Counted from the first letter of the stretch, positions 1 to 5,581 are shown. The stretch is DNA of 5,803 nucleotides from Hyphomicrobiaceae bacterium (GCA_028285025.1 JANQQH010000293.1:1-5803); one strand, 5' to 3'. Notes: generated by a model from the sequence alone, not told the origin. Made by a program: numbers and translations.

Positions 1-810
1 ACGCTTTTTCGCATCATCAACAGACCCGCGCAAGGTTGGCGGTAGGCGCCAGACAATGTCGCCGGGTTCGGCTTGGTCTTTGGGATTTGCGTTGACGTCG
101 CTTTCCCCTTCAAACTTAAACCCTTTGTCTTGCATGATTTTTATCACTAAGCTTTTCTTTAAATAGCCATTGCTGCCGTCAGCCCATTTGTCGGGGCGAT
201 CTTCTTGTGCGTGGTGTTGAACGATACCAACAATGCCCCCTGGTTTTAAAATGTCATAGGTTTCATCCAAGGCTTGGGAGAGATAATTTCCTTTTTCATT
301 TAAGCGTACCAGATGGTGCAAAGCCCGGATGAACAACACAACGTCAGCTGTGCCGTTTAATTTGTCGGGCATTTGACCATATTGGTAAGCGCTTATGCGG
401 GCGCTATCTGGGGTTCTCCAACCGGCGGCATCTCTTGTCCAGGTGTCGACCCAGATTGTTTTGCGTTCTATGAATTGTTCATCTGCAAACCAGAAATACG
501 GCCACATTTTTTGGGCGTAATCAATGCCGATCAAATGGCCGTCTTTGCCCAGATAGGGGAGCAAGATTTTGGTGTACCAGCCTCTTCCAGGGAGCACTTC
601 GGCCACTGTCATACCAGGTTTAATCCCGAAGAATTTTAGGGTTGCTTTAGGGTTTCGGTATTTATAACGGGCCTTAGCTGCCTCTGGTTGGCTGCTCAAA
701 ATGTTTGCAAGGCGTTTGTCTGGGTTGGCGTGATTATCTGCTTTTGCGCTGCCGGTGACAAGAGCAAAACAGATAGCAGCTATGATCATTCTTAAATGGT
801 TAGTACGCAT
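1..810 (-). CDS. Exported class I SAM-dependent methyltransferase-like protein (3' end beyond window)
   Basis: Read on the minus strand from the ATG at 810 to the window edge without a stop: 270 residues, so the C-terminus is missing. Residues 1-24 look like a cleavable Sec signal peptide: basic start (MRTNHLR), hydrophobic core MIIAAICFALVTG, and SAKA before a likely cut at A24/D25. A Rossmann-type methyltransferase fold follows. Glycine-rich motif I is AEVLPGRGWYT (70-80), IGID (94-97) supplies the acidic residue expected to contact the SAM ribose, ADVVLFIRALHHL (155-167) is a motif IV-like strand, and LKPGGIVGIVQHH (188-200) is the post-motif strand. From memory this matches the predicted-methyltransferase group COG4798, whose members end soon after the WRLPP segment seen at 254-258, so only about 20 residues are probably missing. 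AAAGGGGG at 816-823 is a good ribosome binding site for this start. Substrate unknown; fold call firm, enzymatic activity inferred. Confidence 0.85.
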   Translation of the reverse strand, partial: MRTNHLRMIIAAICFALVTGSAKADNHANPDKRLANILSSQPEAAKARYKYRNPKATLKFFGIKPGMTVAEVLPGRGWYTKILLPYLGKDGHLIGIDYAQKMWPYFWFADEQFIERKTIWVDTWTRDAAGWRTPDSARISAYQYGQMPDKLNGTADVVLFIRALHHLVRLNEKGNYLSQALDETYDILKPGGIVGIVQHHAQEDRPDKWADGSNGYLKKSLVIKIMQDKGFKFEGESDVNANPKDQAEPGDIVWRLPPTLRGSVDDAKKR

Positions 811-1041
811 ATCTACCCCCTTTGTGGGCCCCTTTGCACGAATGGGCAATGAATGTTTTCAAGGTTCAAATATAAAATACCGGTTTATTGCCCTTTTATT
901 GTCAGTTTCGTTTTTTGGACTATAACAAATAATCTGTAAAATTGAGGTGACATTTTGTTCACTTTTTTGCTTTTGATAAAAAGACGTGCAAGCTGAGCTA
1001 TTTGTTGTTGAAACTTTTATCTGGGTTGGAAAATATGGATT

Positions 1042-1725
1042 TTAATCCCTTTCCCAAAGGGCTGCTATTTGTACAAGGGCTGTGAGTTTGGAAACGGTCA
1101 GTGTAGGGGCTTGTTCCCAGGGGTCAAACACAGCAGATGGATTTCTTTTCACCCATATTGTTTGCCAACCGCATGCCGCTGCACCGATAACATCAAATGG
1201 ATTGCTGGAGACAAGCCAGGTTGAATCAGGTGTTGTTTGGGTTTGTTCAATAAAATGTGCGTAAAAGCGAGGGTCGGGTTTAAAGGTTTGGACATCTTGG
1301 GAGCTTACGATGGATGAAATCGTATTGTCTAGGCCTGCATGCAGCAATAGTTTGGAAATGTCTTGCGACAAACCATTTGAAAATGCATGTAGTCTTGCCC
1401 CTTTTTGTTTTAGTTGCGTTAAGGCAGGCGTGACATCTGGAAAGGCATCTAAGGCTAAATACTTATCCATCAGCGCATTTTTATCCTCTTGAGAGATCTG
1501 GATATTATGGGTTTTGCAAGTAAAATCTAAGGCGTCCTTGGTGACATTTGAAAAATCTTTATAGGCGCCCATTAAACCCCGGCGGAAGGTATATTCTAAT
1601 TGTTTTGCGCGCCAGGTCTGGGCAAAAATATCTGCCTTGTTATCGATATAGGTTGGCAGGGCCGTTTTGATCGCATCTGTGTTGACGAGTGTACCGTAAA
1701 TATCTAGGGCAAGTGTTATTGGCAT
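1042..1725 (-). CDS. Haloacid dehalogenase type II (L-2-haloacid dehalogenase, HAD superfamily)
   Basis: Predicted to hydrolyse L-2-haloalkanoic acids to D-2-hydroxy acids through an Asp-ester intermediate; cytosolic, no signal peptide. The 227-residue length is normal for the family. Every catalytic residue of the well-studied enzyme L-DEX is present at its number minus two: nucleophile D8 in LDIYGT, T12, halide-binding R39 in TWRAKQLEYTFRR, S116 in FSNG, K149 and Y155 in FKPDPRFY, and S173, N175 and D178 in SSNPFD. The Trp that L-DEX uses in its halide pocket is Phe here (F177). The Y at position 10 (DxYGT rather than DxDGT) separates it from HAD phosphatases. AAGGGGAG at 1736-1743 lies 10 nt before the ATG and supports the start. 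It stands alone, with 231 bp to the methyltransferase and 258 bp to ispA. Family call firm; natural substrate unknown, and many homologues in marine bacteria are untested. Confidence 0.9.
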   Translation of the reverse strand: MPITLALDIYGTLVNTDAIKTALPTYIDNKADIFAQTWRAKQLEYTFRRGLMGAYKDFSNVTKDALDFTCKTHNIQISQEDKNALMDKYLALDAFPDVTPALTQLKQKGARLHAFSNGLSQDISKLLLHAGLDNTISSIVSSQDVQTFKPDPRFYAHFIEQTQTTPDSTWLVSSNPFDVIGAAACGWQTIWVKRNPSAVFDPWEQAPTLTVSKLTALVQIAALWERD

Positions 1726-1744
1726 TCTTGTTGTTCTCCCCTTG

Positions 1745-1760
1745 TTAAAAAATTTTTTAA
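1745..1760. repeat. Perfect 16-bp AT palindrome upstream of the dehalogenase gene
   Basis: TTAAAAAATTTTTTAA is its own reverse complement. It lies between the candidate -10 box and the ribosome binding site of the dehalogenase gene, where an operator could sit. It also falls next to the point where the TetR-family relic starts to be recognisable. An all-AT palindrome in an AT-rich gap can occur by chance. Confidence 0.5.
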
Positions 1761-1967
1761 TTAATGATGTAGAAGCTTTCTTTATTCGTCAAATCAAGCT
1801 GGGGCAGAAACGCGGCGACATTGCTAAAACACTAAAACCTATCGATACTGCAAAATACTTAATCGCCCTTACTTTCTGGTTTTCGCGTTCTTTCTCGTGG
1901 GGCCTATAAAGTGAATGAATTGCGAGCGATCAAAGGTGACGCGCTTAAATTGATTTCTGATCAATAA
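1751..1967 (+). pseudogene. TetR/AcrR-family regulator relic: C-terminal fragment with a frameshift
   Basis: No intact reading frame exists here, but two adjacent frames join into a typical C-terminal TetR ligand-binding domain. The first frame (to about 1876) reads NFLINDVEAFFIRQIKLGQ then KRGDIAKTLKPIDTAKYLIALTF. One base later, from 1878, the frame reads GFRVLSRGAYKVNELRAIKG then DALKLISDQ and a TAA at 1965-1967. This fits the family pattern xxRGQxxGEIxxxxDPxxxAxxLxxxxxGLRVLxRxGxxxxELxxIxxxAL. A single extra base near 1877 explains the break. The N-terminal helix-turn-helix domain, about 110-120 residues, is absent: upstream sequence is the start of the dehalogenase gene on the other strand. 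The left limit is approximate because there is no start codon. It should be non-functional. The frame-a stop at 1907-1909 would end any product early. Confidence 0.75.
1764..1792 (-). promoter_or_regulatory. Candidate sigma70-type promoter for the dehalogenase gene
   Basis: On the minus strand, TTGACG (1787-1792; 5 of 6 to TTGACA) is separated by 17 nt from CATCAT (1764-1769; 4 of 6 to TATAAT). It would give a leader of about 30 nt ending in the AAGGGGAG ribosome binding site. It lies within the TetR-family relic on the other strand. Prediction by eye only. Confidence 0.35.
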
Positions 1968-1983
1968 GCTAAAAATCGAAGGC

Positions 1984-2883
1984 TTAGTTTTGTCGTTTAC
2001 AAACGAAACGTGCCATTTGTCTTAACATCTCAGCGCGTTCGCCAAACGGTTCCAGAGCATAAAGAGCGCCATCGTGTAAATTTTCTAAAAATGTGTGCGC
2101 TTTTTCGATCCCCAGCGCAGAGACCAGGGTGGCCTTGCCGCTGGCCTCATCCTTGCCTGGTGTTTTGCCAAGATCAGTTGCGGTGCCTACAACATCGAGC
2201 AGATCATCTTTTAGTTGAAAGGCAAGGCCGAGTTTTTCGCCGTAGAGGTTTAATGCTGCCCTTGCATGATGGTCTGCCCCGCCAATGATGGCACCGGCCT
2301 GGCTGGCAAAGGCAATGAGAGCGCCGGTTTTTTGCGCATGGATTTGGATGACATCAGCAAAGCTTGCCGGATCAGTGGCTTGTTCAGCGGCAAGATCACG
2401 GATTTGACCAGCCACCATGCCGGTTTTGCCTGCAGCTTTTGCAAGTTCATTCACCAGCTGGGCTTTGATCAAGGCATTGGCCGGGGTTGCATTGGCGCTG
2501 ATCAATTCAAAGGCAAGCGCTTGCAGAGCATCGCCGGTTAATACCGCGGTTGCTTCCCCTTTGGCTTTCCAGACCGTTGGGCGGCCACGACGTAACTCGT
2601 CATTGTCCATGCTGGGCAAGTCATCATGCACCAGGGAATAACAATGGATACACTCAATGGCGAGCGCTGTTGCCTCAACCAATTGGGGGTCACTTGAAAA
2701 TAAAGCTGAGGAGGCATGAACCAAAAACGGGCGTATCCGCTTGCCACCGTCTAAACTGGCCAGACGCATACCTTCGATAAGTTCAAGGGTTGATTGGTCT
2801 TGATCGTTTAGCGCCACTTTAAGGCTATTTTCAACCTTGTTTGCCACTTTTGCTAATTCAGCTTTAAAATTGTCCTCATTCAT
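1984..2883 (-). CDS. ispA: Polyprenyl synthetase, probable (2E,6E)-farnesyl diphosphate synthase
   Basis: Condenses dimethylallyl/geranyl diphosphate with isopentenyl diphosphate to farnesyl diphosphate, the precursor of undecaprenyl phosphate, quinone side chains and hopanoids; cytosolic. The 299 residues are normal for bacterial type II enzymes. Visible motifs: GGKRIRP (46-52, pyrophosphate binding), first Asp-rich motif DDLPSMD (87-93) with the bacterial two-residue insertion, RRGRPT (98-103), KTG (185-187), second Asp-rich motif in FQLKDDLLD (222-230), and GKDEASGK (243-250). Tyr and Ser at positions -5 and -4 before the first Asp-rich motif match E. coli IspA, favouring a C15 rather than C20 product. 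The ATG at 2883 has no good Shine-Dalgarno sequence, but the protein start aligns with the family. It diverges from mtgA. The xseB and dxs genes that often flank ispA in other proteobacteria are not seen here. GGPP synthase is the alternative. Confidence 0.92.
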   Translation of the reverse strand: MNEDNFKAELAKVANKVENSLKVALNDQDQSTLELIEGMRLASLDGGKRIRPFLVHASSALFSSDPQLVEATALAIECIHCYSLVHDDLPSMDNDELRRGRPTVWKAKGEATAVLTGDALQALAFELISANATPANALIKAQLVNELAKAAGKTGMVAGQIRDLAAEQATDPASFADVIQIHAQKTGALIAFASQAGAIIGGADHHARAALNLYGEKLGLAFQLKDDLLDVVGTATDLGKTPGKDEASGKATLVSALGIEKAHTFLENLHDGALYALEPFGERAEMLRQMARFVCKRQN

Positions 2884-2936
2884 GGAATAACACTGTCTTT
2901 GAATTATTTTCTGGTTTTGGCCCTTTTTGGCTGACA

Positions 2937-2964
2937 GTTTTAAAGGAAAAGGCTTTTTTTACAA
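2937..2964 (-). promoter_or_regulatory. Candidate promoter for ispA in the ispA-mtgA divergent gap
   Basis: On the minus strand TTGTAA (2959-2964), a 16-nt spacer and TAAAAC (2937-2942) form a weak sigma70-like pair about 55 nt before the ispA start. The 96-bp gap (2884-2979) must hold start signals for both divergent genes; I could not pick a convincing mtgA promoter in it. Confidence 0.25.
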
Positions 2965-2979
2965 AGCTTTTCATGTTGC

Positions 2980-3711
2980 ATGCGTTACTTTCACGCTCTG
3001 ACAAGTCGATCGAAAAAACGAGCTTGGTCCTTCTCTCTTTCCGGGATATGGGGGGTTTTGTGGCGTATTCTGATTGGCGGGGTTGTTTTTTGTGTGCTGT
3101 TGACTGTTTGCCTGCGCTTTGTTGACCCGCCTGTTTCCAGTGAAATGTTGCGCGCAAAATTTAATGGCCAAATCATCAAACAGGACTGGGTGCCGATTGA
3201 GCAAATTTCCCCTCATTTGATCAAAGCCGTGATTATGGCGGAAGATGCCCGTTATTGTTTGCACAATGGGGTGGACTGGCGCCAAATGGAACAAGCCTGG
3301 AAAGAAGCGTGGGAGGGGGCGAAAAAGCCGCGCGGGGCCAGTACCATCACAATGCAAACTGTGAAGAATTTATATTTATGGTCTGACCGCTCTTACTTAC
3401 GCAAAGCGGTGGAAATGCCGCTGGCTTATTTGATTGATTTTGTTTGGCCCAAAAAACGCCAGCTGGAAATTTACCTTAATATAGTTGAGTGGGGCCCAGG
3501 GGTTTACGGCGCAAAGGCGGCGGCGCGTTATCATTTTAAAACCACGCCTTTGCGGCTATCCTCGCGCCAAGCAGCACAATTAGCTGCTTCGTTGCCCAAT
3601 CCGATTGTGCGCCGGGCCGGGCGGCCGGGGCCATTAACGCGTCGCATTGCACACATTGTTCATAAGAGGATGAAAACGGCTCAGCCTTGGGTGAAATGTG
3701 CGCTGAAATAA
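2980..3711 (+). CDS. mtgA: Monofunctional biosynthetic peptidoglycan transglycosylase (GT51)
   Basis: Polymerises lipid II into glycan strands at the periplasmic face of the inner membrane, without a transpeptidase domain. The 243 residues are usual for MtgA. A short basic cytoplasmic head (SRSKKR, 9-14) leads into one membrane anchor (about 24-46). The GT51 motifs follow: AEDARYCLHNGVDW (87-100) with catalytic Glu88, GASTITMQTVKNLYL (119-133), RKAVE (141-145) with the second functional Glu, and KKRQLEIYLN (158-167) through GVYGAKAAARYHF. In motif 1 Tyr-Cys replaces the usual Phe-x before the His. The ATG at 2980 is the first in frame, but the only purine-rich SD-like stretch (2943-2952) is 27 nt away, so initiation is uncertain. 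It diverges from ispA and precedes rpmF. The ispA, mtgA, rpmF grouping recurs in Alphaproteobacteria (recalled). IspA feeds the lipid carrier used by this enzyme. Confidence 0.93.
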   Translation: MRYFHALTSRSKKRAWSFSLSGIWGVLWRILIGGVVFCVLLTVCLRFVDPPVSSEMLRAKFNGQIIKQDWVPIEQISPHLIKAVIMAEDARYCLHNGVDWRQMEQAWKEAWEGAKKPRGASTITMQTVKNLYLWSDRSYLRKAVEMPLAYLIDFVWPKKRQLEIYLNIVEWGPGVYGAKAAARYHFKTTPLRLSSRQAAQLAASLPNPIVRRAGRPGPLTRRIAHIVHKRMKTAQPWVKCALK

Positions 3712-3730
3712 GATTTGCCAAACGAGGAAA

Positions 3731-3760
3731 AGGGCTGTATAAGGCACTGTTTACGGCCCT
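3731..3760 (+). terminator. Weak hairpin after mtgA
   Basis: AGGGCTGTA (3731-3739) pairs with TACGGCCCT (3752-3760) in a 9-bp stem with one G-T pair and a 12-nt loop, 20 nt after the mtgA stop. There is no clear T-run after it (GATATTGGGGG), so it is a poor intrinsic terminator. It may only slow transcription or protect the mRNA end. Confidence 0.3.
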
Positions 3761-3788
3761 GATATTGGGGGTTGTTCCTTGAAAATAT

Positions 3789-3817
3789 TTGATTTGCTTG
3801 GCAGTGTAACCTTTTAT
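3789..3817 (+). promoter_or_regulatory. Candidate rpmF promoter
   Basis: TTGATT (3789-3794) and TTTTAT (3812-3817) are spaced by exactly 17 nt and lie about 45 nt upstream of rpmF. Each matches 4 of 6 consensus bases. With the hairpin behind mtgA, this suggests rpmF can be transcribed on its own. Confidence 0.4.
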
Positions 3818-3863
3818 CGGGTTTTTGCTGTTTTAGCGTGCTTTGAAAGTTTAAGAGGCTGTT

Positions 3864-4049
3864 ATGGCAGTTCCAAAGAGAAAAGTTTCACGGATGAAGC
3901 GCGGCAACCGGCGTTCGCATGATGCGCTTGCCACACCGACTTATGTTGAAGACAAAGAGTCTGGTGAATTGCGCCGTCCGCATCATATTGACTTGAAAAC
4001 GGGTAAATATCGTGGCCGGCAAATTCTTGAGCCACAAGATGAATTTTAA
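3864..4049 (+). CDS. rpmF: 50S ribosomal protein bL32
   Basis: Structural protein of the large ribosomal subunit. The 61 residues show the family head [20 protein letters not shown] (1-20), the alphaproteobacterial middle [17 protein letters not shown] (25-41) and the tail [11 protein letters not shown] (45-55). The CxxC zinc-ribbon cysteines of some bL32 paralogues are absent; this is the zinc-independent form usual in this class and not a sign of decay. AAGAGG (3853-3858) stands 5 nt before the ATG, and a promoter-like pair lies at 3789-3817. It is followed by a strong terminator at 4095-4132, so the gene closes the housekeeping block. In many other bacteria rpmF sits beside plsX/fabH; here the neighbour is mtgA, as in other Alphaproteobacteria. 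Confidence 0.97.
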   Translation: MAVPKRKVSRMKRGNRRSHDALATPTYVEDKESGELRRPHHIDLKTGKYRGRQILEPQDEF

Positions 4050-4094
4050 GATTCATTCTTAAAATACTATTGTTTTCAGTTACTTAAAAGATTT

Positions 4095-4132
4095 AAGCAT
4101 GCTCTTTTTGTTGTAAAAAGAGCATGCTTTTC
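4095..4132 (+). terminator. Strong intrinsic terminator after rpmF
   Basis: A perfect 15-bp stem, AAGCATGCTCTTTTT (4095-4109) with AAAAAGAGCATGCTT (4115-4129), encloses a 5-nt loop GTTGT. T-rich sequence follows (CTTTTCTG). It begins 46 nt after the rpmF stop. The A-run in the left flank is too poor for an equally strong terminator on the other strand. Confidence 0.85.
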
Positions 4133-4152
4133 TGTGTGCGGGGTCAAGGGCC

Positions 4153-4182
4153 TTGATCTTGGCAGGGAAATTAGGCTCTAAT
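4153..4182 (+). promoter_or_regulatory. Candidate promoter for the first membrane-protein paralog
   Basis: TTGATC (4153-4158) and TCTAAT (4177-4182; 5 of 6 to TATAAT) are 18 nt apart, beyond the rpmF terminator and about 115 nt upstream of the next coding start. An inverted repeat, TCAAGG-G-CCTTGA (4144-4156), overlaps the -35 box and could be an operator. If the promoter is real, the leader RNA would contain the palindrome at 4220-4258. Confidence 0.3.
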
Positions 4183-4219
4183 GCCTTTTATAGCACGGGT
4201 TGGTTGGGCCAGTCCTTTA

Positions 4220-4258
4220 AGAGCGTTTCACCTTTTGATAGACTCAAAGTAACGCTCT
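4220..4258. repeat. Solo palindromic intergenic element (AGAGCGTT...AACGCTCT)
   Basis: An 8-bp outer stem, AGAGCGTT (4220-4227) with AACGCTCT (4251-4258), and an inner stem TTTGA (4234-4238) with TCAAA (4244-4248) form a hairpin with an asymmetric bulge. The right arm AACGCTCT is identical to the right end of the composite element at 4791-4931, so the two belong to one repeat family. Its form resembles the palindromes common between genes in Hyphomicrobiales. It ends 40 nt before the preferred start of the first paralog. Confidence 0.75.
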
Positions 4259-4283
4259 GAATAGATGCTTGTTAAAAACCATT

Positions 4284-4288
4284 GGGAG
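4284..4288 (+). promoter_or_regulatory. Ribosome binding site deciding the start of the first paralog
   Basis: GGGAG ends 9 nt before the ATG at 4298. The earlier in-frame ATG at 4265 has no Shine-Dalgarno sequence and follows directly on the palindrome. The second paralog aligns from residue 1 with a protein begun at 4298. Confidence 0.7.
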
Positions 4289-4297
4289 TGTGTTTTT

Positions 4298-4705
4298 ATG
4301 CTGCTTAATCTGCCTTGGACGATTGTATCGCTTATTCTTTACAACATTATTGCTTTTACGAGTAGTGAGGCGCAAGCGCCTGAAGCCCCCTTTAATGTTG
4401 AACTTTTCTCAATGGATCTGCTGTCAGGGGGTAATTGGAGCTTTACTTTGGGGGATCTGGTGTTGCTCATTGCCTTTATTGCCCTGTTCATTGAAATTGT
4501 AAAATCAGCCCGCATTAGCAATGTGGCTTTGGTTGACCATGGACTTTCAATCTTAGTGTTTATCATTTGTTTGGTTGAATTTATTTTGGTGCCACAAGCG
4601 GCAACATCTTTGTTTTTCTTCATTATGTTTACCGCTTTAATTGATGTGGTTGGGGGGTTTTCAGTTGGCCTTTCTGCAGCGCGCAGAGACTTAGGGGTTG
4701 GGTAA
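4298..4705 (+). CDS. Small four-segment membrane protein, paralog 1 (function unknown)
   Basis: I do not recognise a named family. The 135-residue protein has four hydrophobic segments at about 3-20, 51-69, 82-98 and 101-123, separated by a short acidic first loop (SSEAQAPEAPFNVE) and ending in a short polar tail (AARRDLGVG). There is no signal peptide, enzyme motif or Cys/His cluster. It is a tandem paralog of the next gene. Shared blocks are LPWxxVSxILYNII, LSGxxWSFTxG, LVDHxLSxxVFxICLxEF and AATSxFFxIMFxALIDV followed by GFSVxxxAARRDLxVG. I recall conserved hypothetical proteins with a similar LVDHxLS and IDVxAGFSV layout in other Alphaproteobacteria, so the family is probably real but uncharacterised. 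The start at 4298 is preferred over the ATG at 4265 because of the GGGAG site and the alignment; using 4265 would add 11 residues. Confidence 0.85.
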   Translation: MLLNLPWTIVSLILYNIIAFTSSEAQAPEAPFNVELFSMDLLSGGNWSFTLGDLVLLIAFIALFIEIVKSARISNVALVDHGLSILVFIICLVEFILVPQAATSLFFFIMFTALIDVVGGFSVGLSAARRDLGVG

Positions 4706-4790
4706 TTTTAAGCATTCGGACCATTTATTTTTGTTTGGTCATAAAATTTTCGTTTCATGAGGGTTTAATCTCAGCTAAAAGAATTTAACT

Positions 4791-4931
4791 AGAGCATTCC
4801 TCTTTTAGATGAATTCAATAAAATGCTCTCATTTTTGTTTAAGCGTTTCATTTAAGTGGTGCTTTAGGTTTCCCAACAGTCAAACCGCACTGCTTCCCAA
4901 AACCGGTGTCCACTTTTGGGCGGAACGCTCT
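4791..4931. repeat. Composite palindromic mosaic element between the paralogs
   Basis: The element has near-matching terminal inverted repeats: AGAGCATT (4791-4798) against AACGCTCT (4924-4931), 7 of 8 paired. The left palindrome (4791-4829) pairs AGAGCATT with AATGCTCT (4822-4829) and centres on TGAATTCA (4810-4817). The right palindrome pairs CCCAAAA (4896-4902) with TTTTGGG (4914-4920) around the loop CCGGTGTCCAC. A linker containing TTTTTGTTTAAGCGTTTCA joins them. The order of left hairpin, TTTTTGTTT linker and CTTCCC-AAACCGG-CCACTTTT-GGG right hairpin is that of the ubiquitous Hyphomicrobiales intergenic element (related in form to RIME elements; recalled). It has no coding capacity and is probably a non-autonomous or structural element. 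Confidence 0.75.
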
Positions 4932-4963
4932 AATTGTTAGATCTTGTTGATTTTGCTTGTTTT

Positions 4964-4970
4964 AAAGGAG
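4964..4970 (+). promoter_or_regulatory. Ribosome binding site deciding the start of the second paralog
   Basis: AAAGGAG ends 8 nt before the ATG at 4979 and is the best Shine-Dalgarno sequence in the window. It rules against initiation at the in-frame TTG at 4934, which lies just 3 nt beyond the mosaic element. Confidence 0.85.
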
Positions 4971-4978
4971 TGGGTGTT

Positions 4979-5428
4979 ATGATTTTAAGTTTGCCATGGA
5001 TTTTGGTTTCAGTGATTTTGTACAACATTATTGTGTTTATTTGGGGCCCTGATAAAGCCGATGCCGTGACCGGTGAATTTGACCCTTCTATTGTTTTCAA
5101 TGAAGTTCTGTTTCAAATTCCAATGCTCTCAGGGGCAACTTGGAGCTTTACGCGGGGCAACCTGTTGGTCATCTTTACCCTTGGCCTATTGTTCTTAGAA
5201 ATTTTAAAAGCCACGCGCACAGGCGGAAACAGCTTGGTTGATCATGCGCTGTCTACCATCGTATTTGTCATCTGCCTGATTGAATTTCTAACCGTAAAAG
5301 AAGCAGCAACTTCAGTCTTTTTCATCATCATGTTCATCGCACTGATTGATGTGATTGCTGGCTTTTCCGTCACCATTCGGGCCGCCCGGCGCGACCTTAA
5401 TGTTGGCGCCGGCATGCCAACGCACTAA
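4979..5428 (+). CDS. Small four-segment membrane protein, paralog 2 (function unknown)
   Basis: A 149-residue protein, homologous along its whole length to the preceding gene; by eye more than half of the aligned residues are identical. Hydrophobic segments lie at about 3-22, 60-77, 90-106 and 109-131. The first extramembrane loop (23-58) is longer and more acidic than in paralog 1, holding GPDKADAVTGEFDPS (23-37), and the C-terminus carries an extra GAGMPTH. SLVDHALS (85-92) and ALIDVIAGFSV (121-131) are the most conserved blocks. No catalytic or binding motif is recognisable. The ATG at 4979 with AAAGGAG upstream is the start; the longer version from TTG 4934 would add 15 residues overlapping non-coding sequence. 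A 273-bp gap filled largely by the mosaic element separates it from paralog 1, so co-transcription is possible but not shown. A modular repeat cluster begins at the base after its stop. Confidence 0.9.
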   Translation: MILSLPWILVSVILYNIIVFIWGPDKADAVTGEFDPSIVFNEVLFQIPMLSGATWSFTRGNLLVIFTLGLLFLEILKATRTGGNSLVDHALSTIVFVICLIEFLTVKEAATSVFFIIMFIALIDVIAGFSVTIRAARRDLNVGAGMPTH

Positions 5429-5581
5429 GTTTTGTCTCACGGGCTATTCTGCAGCCCAATGGGCTGCAGGCCCTGCGACGGCGCGGCTTTTTAGTGGCAC
5501 TTTAGATGCCCACCAGCAACCGTGCTAAGCGCCGGGCACCGCTGGCGCGGGACGCCATGGGCGCTCGCCTAAGGCTCACTT
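5429..5581. repeat. Modular repeat unit 1 (A-B-C-D, complete)
   Basis: All four modules are present: A 5429-5456, B 5457-5487, C 5488-5523 and D 5524-5581. The A/B hairpin is intact. It starts at the base following the stop codon of the second paralog. Confidence 0.8.
5441..5473. repeat. Hairpin spanning modules A and B of unit 1
   Basis: CTGCAGCCC (5449-5457) pairs perfectly with GGGCTGCAG (5461-5469) across a 3-nt loop AAT. An outer GGGC (5441-5444) and GCCC (5470-5473) extend it across a TATT bulge. It lies 13-45 nt after the stop of paralog 2 and could shape the mRNA 3' end, but it lacks a T-run. Confidence 0.75.

Noticed and set aside
373..639. 88-codon plus-strand frame
   Set aside because: It lies wholly antisense to the methyltransferase gene, whose minus-strand translation has clear family motifs.
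844..893. GGGCAAT / ATTGCCC inverted repeat
   Set aside because: Seven-base arms lie 36 nt apart with no T-run; chance pairing is likely.
947..962. GTGA-N8-TCAC inverted repeat in the gap between methyltransferase and dehalogenase
   Set aside because: It resembles a CRP/FNR-type site, but the spacer is 8 rather than 6 and the outer bases do not fit; it is too weak to call an operator.
1950..1964. TTGAT / ATCAA hairpin as a terminator between the relic and ispA
   Set aside because: The stem is only 5 bp, AT-rich, and lacks a T-run on either strand.
2010..2780. Several plus- and minus-strand frames of 66-92 codons
   Set aside because: All are out-of-frame shadows of ispA, which has a full set of prenyltransferase motifs.
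2876..3157. 93-codon minus-strand frame spanning the ispA-mtgA gap and the mtgA start
   Set aside because: It is antisense to the mtgA N-terminus, low in complexity (Gln/Lys/Ser rich), and resembles no XseB or other expected ispA neighbour.
3864..4049. Loss of zinc-binding cysteines in L32 as a defect
   Set aside because: The cysteine-free form is normal for alphaproteobacterial L32, and the rest of the protein is well kept.
4719..4740. GACCA / TGGTC hairpin after paralog 1 as a terminator
   Set aside because: A 5-bp AT-flanked stem with a 12-nt loop and no proper T-run is too weak to support.
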